Shown piece after piece: positions 8,034 through 16,412 of a stretch of DNA of 64,000 nucleotides. Both the position numbers and the translations under genes were made by a program. The stretch lies in NCBI GenBank assembly GCA_945860865.1, contig CAMARW010000002.1, positions 124,001 to 188,000 on the forward strand. The letters run 5' to 3'. Numbering within the stretch: the first letter of the stretch is position 1; each line of letters starts with the position of its first letter. Source of the stretch: Chitinophaga pinensis (lineage in GTDB: Bacteria; Bacteroidota; Bacteroidia; UKL13-3). A model generated the notes under the pieces. The model was not told where the DNA came from, did no database searches, and saw only the letters and a list, made by a program, of their open reading frames with translations.

Positions 8034-8797
8034 ATTCCAAATACCTTTTGCGCATTTTGGGTAGTTATTTCGGCTAATTGATTCAAACCAACTTTTTTTA
8101 GCTCGGCAAGTTTGCGCGCCACTTCAAGTATATAAAAGCTTTCATTTCTTTTGCCTCGATATGGCACGGGTGCTAAATAAGGCGCGTCTGTTTCTAATAC
8201 CAAATGGGTTAAAGGAATATCTTCAATGGCCTTATCTAAACCGCCATTTTTAAAAGTTAAAACACCACCAATACCCAATAAAAAACCAAGATCTACTACT
8301 TCTGCGGCTTGCGCTGCATTCCCACCAAAACAGTGAAATATACCCCTTAAGCGCGGGTGTTTCATTTCTTTTAAAATGGCAATAACATCTTCATTGCTAT
8401 TTCTAGAATGAATAACAATGGGTAAATCTTGCTGAATAGCCCATTGAATTTGCATGCGAAACGCCCTTATCTGTTCTGCTTTAAAATCGGTACTCCAATA
8501 ATAATCTAATCCTATCTCCCCTATTGCGTAAAATTTTCTTTTCTTAAACCATTTCTGAATTTGAAACAAATGTGCTTCAACATGCTGATCTACCGAGCAA
8601 GGATGCAAGCCCATCATTGGAAAGCAATGATGGGGGAAGCTCCAAACCAAATCTAGCATGGGTTGTATGGAATGTATATCGATATTAGGTAGAAAAAAAT
8701 GAGTAACTCCATTTTGAATGGCCTTTTCTACAACGGCAGTTCTGTCGGCATCAAATTCTGAAGCGTATAAGTGAGTGTGTGTATCAATAAATTGCAA
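8009..8797 (-). CDS. TatD family metal-dependent hydrolase (DNase-like)
   Basis: A 262-residue TIM-barrel amidohydrolase of the TatD family. Metal ligands are visible in order: FIDTHTHLY (HxH) at the N-terminus, GEIGLDYYW (Glu), IVIHSRNS (His), FHCFGGN (His) and LETDAPYLAP (Asp). Family members are cytoplasmic 3'-5' DNases/RNases linked to DNA repair or quality control. The start is a TTG at 8797, since no ATG precedes the conserved FIDTH motif in frame. The enzyme should end near NAQKVFG; the last residues, LPSASLR, are encoded by the REP-like palindrome read backwards, so the natural C-terminus appears to have been replaced. A promoter with TTG-N18-TAATTTG lies just upstream. Confidence 0.92.
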   Translation of the reverse strand: MQFIDTHTHLYASEFDADRTAVVEKAIQNGVTHFFLPNIDIHSIQPMLDLVWSFPHHCFPMMGLHPCSVDQHVEAHLFQIQKWFKKRKFYAIGEIGLDYYWSTDFKAEQIRAFRMQIQWAIQQDLPIVIHSRNSNEDVIAILKEMKHPRLRGIFHCFGGNAAQAAEVVDLGFLLGIGGVLTFKNGGLDKAIEDIPLTHLVLETDAPYLAPVPYRGKRNESFYILEVARKLAELKKVGLNQLAEITTQNAQKVFGMLPSASLR

Positions 8798-8816
8798 AGC
8801 AAAAATTTTAGACCCG

Positions 8817-8844
8817 CAAATTACAAATTAAAAAGAAAGTACAA
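8817..8844 (-). promoter_or_regulatory. Promoter for the TatD-type gene
   Basis: On the minus strand TTG is followed after 18 bases by TAATTTG, a shortened -7 box. It ends 19 bases before the TTG start codon at 8797, giving a leader of only about a dozen bases. Confidence 0.4.
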
Positions 8845-8847
8845 ACA

Positions 8848-9639
8848 TTATAAACTACCTAATAAAACGCTCTGGTTTCCGGCTAGGTATGCTTGTTTTT
8901 TATCTGCCAGTATTTTTTCTACTGCTAATGTATTGGAGTAATTACTTGGATGATATAAATGATATTGAATGGCTTTATTTTTAATTCTATAAAAACGAAT
9001 TCCCCTCATTTGCAGGCGCCATTCGATATCGGTATCTTCTCCAATTCCAGCTTGTTCATAAGCCTCATCAAAACCTCCAACTTGTTTTAAATCTTTGAGG
9101 TGAATGCTCCAGTTATGGCCCCAAAAACCAATTTTTTCTTCAGGCTTACTGAAAGGTAAATACCAAGCAGCATCCAATCTTTTGCATCCACTTACTAATA
9201 AAAAAAAATATTTAAACCAAAAGAACTGTTGCTTTTGAAGTACCTTATTGCTTAAATAGCTAGATAGCATTACCCTTCTGCCATAAACCACTGCTCCTGG
9301 TTTTGAATGGGATAAATGGGCTTCTACAAAGTTTTTATGGAGCACACAATCGCCGTCTATAAAAATGATATACCCAGATGCTACAACACGAATAGCTTGG
9401 TTTAAAATCTTGCATTTTCTAAATCCTAAATCGGCCTGATTAATATGTTTGATAGGATATATATATTGCTGACGCCATTTGCCAACTTGATCTTGCAAAT
9501 TTACACATTGCTTATCTTCTGCAATAATAACCTCTAATTTACCTGCAAACGTTTGCAAACTAATGCTCTTCAAAATAAGTCCTAATGCTTCTATATCATT
9601 ATAGACAGATATTATTAGACTTACTTTTACTTTATTCAT
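8848..9639 (-). CDS. GT2 glycosyltransferase with galactosyltransferase-type C-terminal region
   Basis: A GT-A glycosyltransferase of about 263 residues. The N-terminus has the GT2 nucleotide-sugar fold (VSLIISVYND), the metal-binding site is IIFIDGDCV, and the C-terminal GFDEAYEQAGIGEDTDIEWR matches the Glyco_transf_7C-type acceptor/base segment. No membrane helix is obvious, so it probably acts at the cytoplasmic face on a surface-glycan precursor. The ATG at 9639 is the preferred start. The in-frame TTG at 9651 lies inside a perfect TATATTTG -7 promoter box and is not a start. Donor and acceptor are unknown. Another GT2 and a deacetylase follow upstream on the same strand. Confidence 0.85.
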   Translation of the reverse strand: MNKVKVSLIISVYNDIEALGLILKSISLQTFAGKLEVIIAEDKQCVNLQDQVGKWRQQYIYPIKHINQADLGFRKCKILNQAIRVVASGYIIFIDGDCVLHKNFVEAHLSHSKPGAVVYGRRVMLSSYLSNKVLQKQQFFWFKYFFLLVSGCKRLDAAWYLPFSKPEEKIGFWGHNWSIHLKDLKQVGGFDEAYEQAGIGEDTDIEWRLQMRGIRFYRIKNKAIQYHLYHPSNYSNTLAVEKILADKKQAYLAGNQSVLLGSL

Positions 9640-9648
9640 ATTGCAGTT

Positions 9649-9656
9649 CAAATATA
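9649..9656 (-). promoter_or_regulatory. -7 promoter box TATATTTG
   Basis: A perfect TAnnTTTG box on the minus strand ends 9 bases before the ATG at 9639, predicting a leader of only a few bases. No clear -33 TTG is seen at 17-21 bases. Confidence 0.45.
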
Positions 9657-9734
9657 TTTAAAGCAACCAATTTATATAAAAAATTAGAGTTAAATTTTTG
9701 TGTTTTTTATGTTTAAATTATTAACCTTTCAACA

Positions 9735-10829
9735 CTAGGGATATTTCCTGCCTTTCCAATCCATTTTGGCAGGAGAAAGGTAAAATCCAATCATGGCTAA
9801 ATGCATAAAAAAAGAATAGACCTCATAGCCAAAGAAAGAAAGCCAAGGCATTTTTTCATTCAGCCGTTGGTGAATTAAAAGCAAATAGCTTTGTTGTAAA
9901 ACCCACTTCATAGCCCATATTTTAAGCGCCAGGTTTAGGTTTAGCCAAGCTAATATAAAAACGCCTAAGTAGAAAAAGGCCTGAATGCCAAAAACCACTG
10001 CCCAATACCAAGGCAATGCTTGTGCGCCCATCATCCAGCGCTTGCGTTGGTGCATTAACTTAATGAAATCGTGCTGCGGTTTAGATATATTTAATGAGGC
10101 CTTATCCAAAATATTTTCTGTTTTAAAGCCTTTGGAACATATGGCACTAAAAAGTTGAAAATCTTCGGTAACAGAAAAAGGCAAGTTTTCATACCCCCCT
10201 GTGGCAAGGTATGCTTTGCGGGTAAAAGCCATATTATTTCCTACAGCGGTGCTCTTTAATCCTAGTTGGTTTAACCCAATTAAGTATCCATTACCAAGAG
10301 TCCAATCTAGCGATTGACCTGCTTCTAAAACCCCCTTTCCTTTCACCAACGTAGTACCACTAACCATACCCATTTGGGGTAATTGTAAGATGGGTAACAA
10401 ACCTATTATCCAGTTTTTACCTACCGCAATATCAGCATCGGTTACAAAAATATATTCTGCCTTACAACGCGCTATTAGTTGGGCCAATACATTGCCTTTA
10501 GCTCTAGCTGAACCCATATTATTATCAATTTGACATAAATGAACCTGCGGATGTTTTTCTAAAAAACCTTTCACAATAAGAGCGGTATCATCGCTAGATT
10601 GATCATCTCCTACCCAGATTTCGAGCAATTCTTTGGGGTAGTTTAATTGTAAAAGAGCGTTTAAACAATCGCTTATATTTTGCGCTTCATTGCGGGCGGG
10701 CACCAAAATGGCCACTTTTGTATAATTAATAGGCTTGAGCCTATTTCTTCGAATACTAATAAAGCCCGTTATCACAGATAACTGAATACAAATAAACAAC
10801 CACAATAAAAAAACAACCGCTATTTCCAT
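9735..10829 (-). CDS. Membrane-bound GT2 glycosyltransferase (processive-synthase-like)
   Basis: A protein of about 364 residues: one N-terminal membrane helix, a GT2 domain (VAILVPARNEAQNI; first Asp pair in GDDQSSDD; DxD in TDADI; TED in VTEDFQ), a QRKRWMMGAQ motif (the QxxRW-type signature of cellulose/chitin synthase-like enzymes), then C-terminal membrane helices. Such enzymes transfer sugars at the inner membrane. The start is the ATG at 10829; an upstream TTG at 10835 would add two residues. It overlaps the deacetylase gene by 10 bases, indicating one operon. Synthase and deacetylase together suggest making and trimming of an N-acetylhexosamine-containing glycan, but the product is unproven. 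Confidence 0.85.
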   Translation of the reverse strand: MEIAVVFLLWLFICIQLSVITGFISIRRNRLKPINYTKVAILVPARNEAQNISDCLNALLQLNYPKELLEIWVGDDQSSDDTALIVKGFLEKHPQVHLCQIDNNMGSARAKGNVLAQLIARCKAEYIFVTDADIAVGKNWIIGLLPILQLPQMGMVSGTTLVKGKGVLEAGQSLDWTLGNGYLIGLNQLGLKSTAVGNNMAFTRKAYLATGGYENLPFSVTEDFQLFSAICSKGFKTENILDKASLNISKPQHDFIKLMHQRKRWMMGAQALPWYWAVVFGIQAFFYLGVFILAWLNLNLALKIWAMKWVLQQSYLLLIHQRLNEKMPWLSFFGYEVYSFFMHLAMIGFYLSPAKMDWKGRKYP

Positions 10830-11449
10830 GCACAAATATCTTTATTTAATGCAAGCAGAGTAAATCCTTCTTGCTGGTAAAATTGTAATAACTGAGGCAG
10901 AATTATTTGCAGGTTAGCAAAGGCTTTTTCGCTATCATGAAATACTAAGATACTACCGGGTTCCACTTTTTTCATGGCATTTAAACTCTCATCTATGTTT
11001 AGTGTGGAACTATAATCGCAGCTTAAATGTGACCACATAACTACCGCATATTGTTTGAGTAAAGCTGTTGCTTGCTGTTTTTTAATTCGGCCATAGGGCG
11101 GTCTAAACAATTGGCTTTGAATAAAATTTTCTGCCAAGGCCACATCTGTTAAATATTCATGAACTTTTGTATACCAGCCATTTTTATGGTGATAAGTATG
11201 GTTACCAACGGCGTGGTTTGAAGCCAAAATTTGCGCGTAGGTTTGAGGGTATTTGCGCACATTATCTGCCACACAAAAAAAGCTTGCCTTGGCTTGGTAT
11301 TGCTGAAGTTGTGCCAATACCCAAGGAGTTATTTCGGGGTGCGGACCATCATCAAATGTTAAGAACAGCAGCTTATCCTTCGTTTTTACCTTCCAAGTAT
11401 AACTTGAAAAGAGCTTTTGAATAAATGAAGGGATTCTGTATTTAAACAT
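10820..11449 (-). CDS. Polysaccharide deacetylase family protein (NodB domain, CE4)
   Basis: A 209-residue NodB-homology protein. The CE4 motifs are in order: MT1 TFDDGPHP (catalytic base Asp and metal Asp), MT2 NHTYHH (metal histidines), MT3 RPPYGR, and late motifs around MWSHLSCDYS and ILVFHDS. Enzymes of this family remove acetyl groups from N-acetylglucosamine in chitin-like or peptidoglycan-like polymers. It has no clear signal peptide, although the N-terminus (IQKLFSSYTWKVKTKDKLLFL) is weakly hydrophobic, so location is uncertain. The start ATG is 38 bases from the divergent tolC-type gene and has a well-formed promoter. The 3' end overlaps the membrane glycosyltransferase gene. Confidence 0.9.
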   Translation of the reverse strand: MFKYRIPSFIQKLFSSYTWKVKTKDKLLFLTFDDGPHPEITPWVLAQLQQYQAKASFFCVADNVRKYPQTYAQILASNHAVGNHTYHHKNGWYTKVHEYLTDVALAENFIQSQLFRPPYGRIKKQQATALLKQYAVVMWSHLSCDYSSTLNIDESLNAMKKVEPGSILVFHDSEKAFANLQIILPQLLQFYQQEGFTLLALNKDICAWK

Positions 11450-11457
11450 TATTTTTG
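11450..11457 (+). promoter_or_regulatory. -7 box TATTTTTG for the TolC/HlyD unit
   Basis: A perfect TAnnTTTG box on the plus strand, 29 bases before the ATG at 11487. No -33 TTG at the usual distance is seen. Confidence 0.45.
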
Positions 11458-11474
11458 CACGCTAGTTGAATAAT

Positions 11475-11503
11475 CAAAATTAAATAATGCTTCAAATATT
11501 CAA
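11475..11503 (-). promoter_or_regulatory. Promoter for the polysaccharide deacetylase operon
   Basis: On the minus strand TTG (11503-11501) is followed after 18 bases by a perfect TAATTTTG box (11482-11475). It lies 25 bases upstream of the ATG at 11449. The -33 element falls within the first codons of the divergent tolC-type gene, so the two promoters overlap in space. Confidence 0.6.
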
Positions 11504-12935
11504 AAAAAATACCAGCCTTTTAGCAATTTCTTTGCTGCTATACTTTCCCAGCATGGGGCAAGATAAAGAAGTATGGAGTTTAGCCGATTGCGTAAACCAG
11601 GCTTTAAGTAAAAACATTTCGGTTCAACAACAGATACTCAGCACCCAATCTGCCCGTTATGATTTAACACAGAGTAAACTGGCCCTTTTGCCAACGCTAA
11701 ACCTAAATGCCAATAATAATTGGCAAACTGGTTTTGCTATTAACCCAACCACCAATAATGCCCAAGAAAATGTATCATTTAGAACCAATTCTTTTGGTTT
11801 AGGCGGAAGCGTTCCGGTATTTGCTGGCTTTCAAAATATAAACAATGTAAAGGTAAAGGAGGCTCTTTTGAAAGCATCTTTAAAAGATTTAGAACAAAGT
11901 AAAAATACCATTACCCTTAATGTATGCAATGCTTATTTACGTGTATTGCAGAGCATAGAACTCTATCAAAGCTCCATAGACCGAATACAAGCCACTAAAG
12001 CACAAGTAGATAGACAACAAAAAATGTTTGAATTGGGCAGCAGCAACAAAAGCAGGTTTTTGCAGCTTAAAGCCCAATTGTCAAATGAAGAGCTAGCAAT
12101 GGTAAATGCTCAAAACACGCTTAACCAAGCTTATTTAGAACTATGGTTACTTATAGAAATTAAGCCTGAACCAAATTATAAAATTGAAAAACCCAATACT
12201 CAAGATTTAAATATTGCCGATGAACCGCGAAGCATAGACGATATCTTCGATTTGTTTAGTAATAATAGTCCGGATATAGCTGCAGCAGAATGGCGCACCA
12301 AAGGTGCCCAAATTCAAAACCAAATTGCCAAAGGAGGCTATTCGCCGCGCTTAAACCTAAACGGAAATCTCAACTCTTTTTTCACTACGCAAAGTCAGAT
12401 CGGCGTTGGCAACCTCAATTTTACCAACACCCTCATAGGCGCCGGTGAGTTAAACGGCAGCGTAATTCCCGTGTTTGCTAATCGCCCAGTAGGATATGAT
12501 GATTATATAGTTACCCCCTTTAACACACAATTTAATAGAAACTTTGGTTCCAATATTGGACTAAATCTAAGCATACCTATTTTTAATGGGGGAACGATAC
12601 ACAACAACGTGCAGAAATCTCAAATTAGCCACCAGAGTAATAAGTTGAATGAGAAACTTACCAAAAACAATTTATACCGCAGTATTGCGCAATCTTATGT
12701 AGACTTTAAAGCTTCATTTAAACGCTTTGATGCCAATAAAATAAACTTAGAGGCCAACAAAGAGGCTTTTGAAATTTCGGAAAAACAATTTGAATTGGGC
12801 GGTTTAAGCATAGCCGATTATTTAAACTCAAAAAACGCTTACATTCGCGCAGAGGCAGATTATACTCAGGCTAAATACGAACTGGTTTTTAGAAGAAAAG
12901 TACTCGATTTTTACCTAGGTAAACCCTTATATTAA
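11487..12935 (+). CDS. TolC family outer-membrane efflux protein
   Basis: A 482-residue protein with a signal peptide (LLAISLLLYFPSMGQ) and two OEP repeats rich in helix-forming Gln/Asn/Ala/Lys residues, with the typical WSLADCVNQALSKNISVQQQ start and a matching second half (EKQFELGGLSIADYLNSKNAYIRAE). TolC proteins are trimeric channels through the outer membrane and periplasm, used by ABC, RND and type I export systems. It lies 6 bases before an HlyD/MacA-type adaptor gene, clearly one operon. An inner-membrane pump normally follows such a pair but none is adjacent here, so the transported substrate cannot be inferred. Confidence 0.92.
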   Translation: MLQIFKKNTSLLAISLLLYFPSMGQDKEVWSLADCVNQALSKNISVQQQILSTQSARYDLTQSKLALLPTLNLNANNNWQTGFAINPTTNNAQENVSFRTNSFGLGGSVPVFAGFQNINNVKVKEALLKASLKDLEQSKNTITLNVCNAYLRVLQSIELYQSSIDRIQATKAQVDRQQKMFELGSSNKSRFLQLKAQLSNEELAMVNAQNTLNQAYLELWLLIEIKPEPNYKIEKPNTQDLNIADEPRSIDDIFDLFSNNSPDIAAAEWRTKGAQIQNQIAKGGYSPRLNLNGNLNSFFTTQSQIGVGNLNFTNTLIGAGELNGSVIPVFANRPVGYDDYIVTPFNTQFNRNFGSNIGLNLSIPIFNGGTIHNNVQKSQISHQSNKLNEKLTKNNLYRSIAQSYVDFKASFKRFDANKINLEANKEAFEISEKQFELGGLSIADYLNSKNAYIRAEADYTQAKYELVFRRKVLDFYLGKPLY

Positions 12936-12941
12936 TACAAA

Positions 12942-14312
12942 ATGCAAACCGTAAAAAATAAAAATAAAACCATGAAATACCTGCTTATTGGTGTAGGTGC
13001 ATTAATTGTGGTGGCCATTATTGGCAAACAAGCTGGCTGGATTGGCGGCAAAGAAGGCGTATCTGTAAGCACCGCTCAGGTGGAGAGCAGAACTATACTC
13101 GAAACAGTTTCGGCAAATGGTAGAGTTCAGCCCGAACAAGAAATAAAAATTAGCTCAGATGTTTCGGGAGAAATTAGGGCCTTATATGTTAAAGAAGGCG
13201 ATTCTGTTGTTGTGGGCAAACTTTTGGCTCGTATAGACCCAGAGCTTTACCAATCGGCGCTCGACCGTGCAGAGGCTTCCTTAAATAATACCAAGGCGGC
13301 AATGGCCACCAGTAAAGCGCGTTTGGCTCAAGCAGAGGCCCGGTTTGTAGAAATAAATGCGGCTTATGCCCGCAACCAGAAAATGTACCAACAAAAACTA
13401 ATTTCTGATAGCGAATTTGAGACCGCCAAAAGTACTTTTGTAAATGCCAAAGCAGAAGTAGAAGCTGCTAAACAGAGTGTACTATCAGCAGAGTTTAATG
13501 TAAAAAGTTTTGAGGCAAGCTTAAAAGAAGCCAGAAAAAACCTTACCCGTACCGAAATATTTTCGCCCGTTAGCGGCATTGTTTCCAAACTAAGTGTGGA
13601 GCAGGGAGAGCGTGTAGTAGGTACTTCGCAAATGGCTGGAACAGAAATGATGCGCCTAGCCAACCTCAATGATATGGAGGTAAGCGTTGATGTAAACGAA
13701 AACGATATTATAAAAGTGGGCTTGGGCGATACCGCCGATATTGAAGTAGACTCTTACCCTGCCAGAAAGTTTAAAGGTACTGTTACAGAAATTGCCAATA
13801 GTGCCACCACTTCTGCACAAACTACTAGCGACCAAGTAACTAATTTTGTGGTAAAAATAAGAATTTTAAGAAGTAGTTACGCCGATTTAACAGCCAAGTT
13901 TGGTAAACGCAAATCGGTATTTAGGCCAGGTATGAGTGCCAGTGTAGAAATACAAACAGAGCGCACAGAAAATGTGATAACCGTGCCCATTGAGGCAGTT
14001 AGCATTAGGCAAACGGAAGCATTAGATACTTTAGAAAAAAGTGATGATAAAGTGGAGGGCAAATTGGCCAAAACAGCAAACAATGAAGATGATTTGGAAG
14101 TAGTATTTATAACGAGTGATAACAAAGCCAAAATTAGACCCGTAAAAACAGGCATCCAAGACGATAAATACATAGAAATTATAAGCGGCCTAAAGGCGGG
14201 AGAAACCATCATAACTGGTCCGTACAGCGCTGTATCAAAATTTTTAAAGCACAACGATGTAATTAAAGTAGTGAGTAAAGAAGACCTATTTAATAGCAAA
14301 GCCAAAGATTAA
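12942..14312 (+). CDS. Periplasmic adaptor subunit (HlyD/MacA-like)
   Basis: A 456-residue membrane-fusion protein: an N-terminal anchor (YLLIGVGALIVVAIIGKQAG), a split lipoyl/barrel-sandwich domain (NGRVQPEQEIKISSDVSGEI with KEGDSVVVGKLLARID, and the returning half IFSPVSGIVSKLSVEQGERV), an intervening alpha-helical hairpin (about residues 100-195), then beta-barrel and membrane-proximal domains. It links an inner-membrane transporter to TolC. The order and the MacA-like architecture point to a MacB-type ABC exporter, but no ABC permease or RND gene is present nearby. An internal ATG before KYLLIG could be the real start, shortening the protein by ten residues. Confidence 0.9.
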   Translation: MQTVKNKNKTMKYLLIGVGALIVVAIIGKQAGWIGGKEGVSVSTAQVESRTILETVSANGRVQPEQEIKISSDVSGEIRALYVKEGDSVVVGKLLARIDPELYQSALDRAEASLNNTKAAMATSKARLAQAEARFVEINAAYARNQKMYQQKLISDSEFETAKSTFVNAKAEVEAAKQSVLSAEFNVKSFEASLKEARKNLTRTEIFSPVSGIVSKLSVEQGERVVGTSQMAGTEMMRLANLNDMEVSVDVNENDIIKVGLGDTADIEVDSYPARKFKGTVTEIANSATTSAQTTSDQVTNFVVKIRILRSSYADLTAKFGKRKSVFRPGMSASVEIQTERTENVITVPIEAVSIRQTEALDTLEKSDDKVEGKLAKTANNEDDLEVVFITSDNKAKIRPVKTGIQDDKYIEIISGLKAGETIITGPYSAVSKFLKHNDVIKVVSKEDLFNSKAKD

Positions 14313-14340
14313 ATTATTGCGCCAGGTGAGCTATTTAAAT

Positions 14341-14450
14341 ATGCAAAGTAAAAAAAATACTTATTATGGGGCTTCTTACTTGTTGTATTAACTTTTGCTG
14401 CGCTTAATCGCCATTCTCGCTCAAAACCTTTTCACTATAGTAGTCAAATT
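14341..14450 (+). other. Frameshifted 5' end of the following membrane-protein gene
   Basis: The ATG at 14341 opens MQSKKN and then leaves the frame because the A-run at 14350-14357 has eight bases. With nine As the frame would read MQSKKKYLLWGFLLVVLTFA and continue without a stop into the 14451 frame. The missing segment is a lysine-rich start plus a first transmembrane helix, exactly what the downstream protein lacks. Confidence 0.65.
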
Positions 14451-15626
14451 ATGTCTGACAAGGCAGGGTATTATGTATACTTACCCGCCTTATTTTTGTA
14501 TGAATTTAAAAGCAGTAAATTTCCAACTAAAGTTGACTCATTAACCGGAGATGGTTTTCAATTAAATCTCAAAGACAATAAAGTACATTCTAAGTACCCG
14601 GTTGGTGTGGCTGTATTGGTTAGTCCTTTTTTTATATTGGCCCATGTTTATTCTGTTTTAACAGATAAAGTTGCCGATGGGTTTAGCATTCCCTACCAAA
14701 ATGCCATAGATATAGCAGGCGTTTTTTATTTACTATTAGGCTTATATTTTTTAAATAAATTCTTACTCAATTATTGCAGTCAAAAAGTTGTTATTGTAAG
14801 CTTAGCAAGTTTGTTTTTAGGTAGTAATCTATACTATTACACCATTTTTGAAGGCGGATATTCACATGTTTACACTTTTTTCTTATTTTCAATCTGGCTT
14901 TATAACCTCAAAGCATTTGAAAAAACAAAAGGCACAAAATATTGGCTCCAATTATTTGCTATCGCTTCATTTATTATCCTAGTAAGGCAAATCAATTTAG
15001 CATTTATTTTTCTATCAATAGGATTATTCTCATCGCCCCAATCATTTTATGCGGGCAAAACTGCCAAAGATTGGCTAAAAGGCCTAGGAATGGCCATCGC
15101 CATTTTTACACCTCAGTTATTTTACAACATATACTTAACCCAAACACCCTTTACCTACAGCTACCAGAATGAAGGTTTCATTTACTGGCTAAACCCAAAA
15201 TGGATAGAAGTGCTTTTTGGATTTGAAAACGGTTGGCTTATTACAAGTCCAGTTTTAATTTTAAGTATAACAGGTTTAATATTCTTGTACAAGAACCATA
15301 AAAAAAGCGCTCTAATTATACTTTTAATTACCCTTATCTGCACTTACATTTATGCTTCGTGGTGGGCCTATAAATTGGGTTGCTCATTTGGCCACAGAGG
15401 TTTCGTAGATATATACCCATTTTTATCTCTTCCATACACAGTTGGCCTGAGCTACTTCCTTTTACACAAAAAATCTTTCCTCAAGATTTTAATTACAATA
15501 GTCTTATTTACGGGAGTATTTTTAAACTTAAAGTACACATATACCTATGATTCATGCTGGCCAATAAGCACAGAATTGTCCGACTTTGAGATTTATTGGC
15601 ATTTTATAAGCTCACCAACCAAATAA
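14451..15626 (+). CDS. Multi-spanning GT-C-like membrane protein (probable glycosyltransferase; 5' frameshift)
   Basis: A 391-residue protein with about nine to ten hydrophobic helices. I do not recognise a named family with certainty. The layout resembles GT-C glycosyltransferases: an early acidic site next to aromatic residues (SDKAGYYVYLPALFLYEF), repeated membrane helices and a conserved-looking late motif (SFGHRGFVDIYPFL). Such enzymes use polyprenyl-phosphate sugars on the periplasmic side of the inner membrane. A polyprenyl-phosphate glycosyltransferase gene follows and could supply the donor. The first membrane helix is encoded just upstream in frame but is cut off from an ATG by an apparent one-base deletion in an A-run, so the true gene probably starts at 14341. 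Confidence 0.65.
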   Translation: MSDKAGYYVYLPALFLYEFKSSKFPTKVDSLTGDGFQLNLKDNKVHSKYPVGVAVLVSPFFILAHVYSVLTDKVADGFSIPYQNAIDIAGVFYLLLGLYFLNKFLLNYCSQKVVIVSLASLFLGSNLYYYTIFEGGYSHVYTFFLFSIWLYNLKAFEKTKGTKYWLQLFAIASFIILVRQINLAFIFLSIGLFSSPQSFYAGKTAKDWLKGLGMAIAIFTPQLFYNIYLTQTPFTYSYQNEGFIYWLNPKWIEVLFGFENGWLITSPVLILSITGLIFLYKNHKKSALIILLITLICTYIYASWWAYKLGCSFGHRGFVDIYPFLSLPYTVGLSYFLLHKKSFLKILITIVLFTGVFLNLKYTYTYDSCWPISTELSDFEIYWHFISSPTK

Positions 15627-15654
15627 TCCAATTAAAATTAAACTAGGGTAATCT

Positions 15655-15683
15655 TTGAAAATTAACATCAAAGATTAAATTTG
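15655..15683 (+). promoter_or_regulatory. Promoter for the polyprenyl-phosphate glycosyltransferase operon
   Basis: TTG (15655-15657), an 18-base spacer, then a perfect TAAATTTG box (15676-15683), ending 15 bases before the ATG at 15699. This is one of the best-formed promoters in the window. Confidence 0.7.
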
Positions 15684-15698
15684 CAATAAAGTTATATC

Positions 15699-16412
15699 AT
15701 GCCAGAAAAATTAAGTATCATTATACCAGCCTACAATGAAGCACGCACCATTCATAAAATTTTAGACAAAGTAGAAGCTGTGGTACTTGTTAACGGATTG
15801 GAAAAAGAATTGATTATAGTTAATGATTGCTCTAAAGACGATACTGCTGCAGTAATTGAAGCTTACAGACAAAACAAACCTCACATTAAGTTTGTACAAC
15901 ACATTGTAAACCAAGGTAAAGGAGCCGCCATACATACAGGCATTAAAGAGGCAAGTGGAGATTACATAATTGTACAAGACGCCGATTTAGAGTATGACCC
16001 CAACGAAATAAATGTATTGCTTAAACCCATTTTAGATGGCTTTGCAGATGTTGTTTACGGCTCACGTTTTATGGGCGGAAAGCCTCATAGAATATTGTTT
16101 TTTTGGCATTCTATTGGCAACAAAGTTTTAACCTTTGGTAGCAATATGTTTACCAATTTAAACCTTACCGATATGGAAACCTGCTATAAGCTTTTTAAGG
16201 CTCCCATTATAAAAGGTTTGCCCCTGCAAGAGAAAAGGTTTGGTTTTGAACCAGAGGTTACGGCGCGCATTAGCCGCATTCCAAACATACGCATTTACGA
16301 AGTGGGCATTTCATACTATGGTAGAACCTATGCAGAAGGCAAAAAAATAAACTGGAAAGATGGGTTTAGAGCCATTTACTGTATTCTAAAATATGGATTA
16401 TTTAAAGCCTAA
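15699..16412 (+). CDS. Polyprenyl-phosphate glycosyltransferase, DPM1-like GT2
   Basis: A 237-residue soluble GT2 enzyme resembling dolichol-phosphate mannose synthase 1: [49 protein letters not shown], and the DxD-type site [10 protein letters not shown]. Proteins of this group move a sugar from a nucleotide donor onto a polyprenyl phosphate at the cytoplasmic face of the inner membrane; the lipid-linked sugar is then used by GT-C enzymes. Both neighbours are GT-C-like membrane proteins, which fits. It overlaps the next gene by 20 bases. The sugar (mannose, glucose or another) cannot be read from the sequence. Confidence 0.88.
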   Translation: MPEKLSIIIPAYNEARTIHKILDKVEAVVLVNGLEKELIIVNDCSKDDTAAVIEAYRQNKPHIKFVQHIVNQGKGAAIHTGIKEASGDYIIVQDADLEYDPNEINVLLKPILDGFADVVYGSRFMGGKPHRILFFWHSIGNKVLTFGSNMFTNLNLTDMETCYKLFKAPIIKGLPLQEKRFGFEPEVTARISRIPNIRIYEVGISYYGRTYAEGKKINWKDGFRAIYCILKYGLFKA

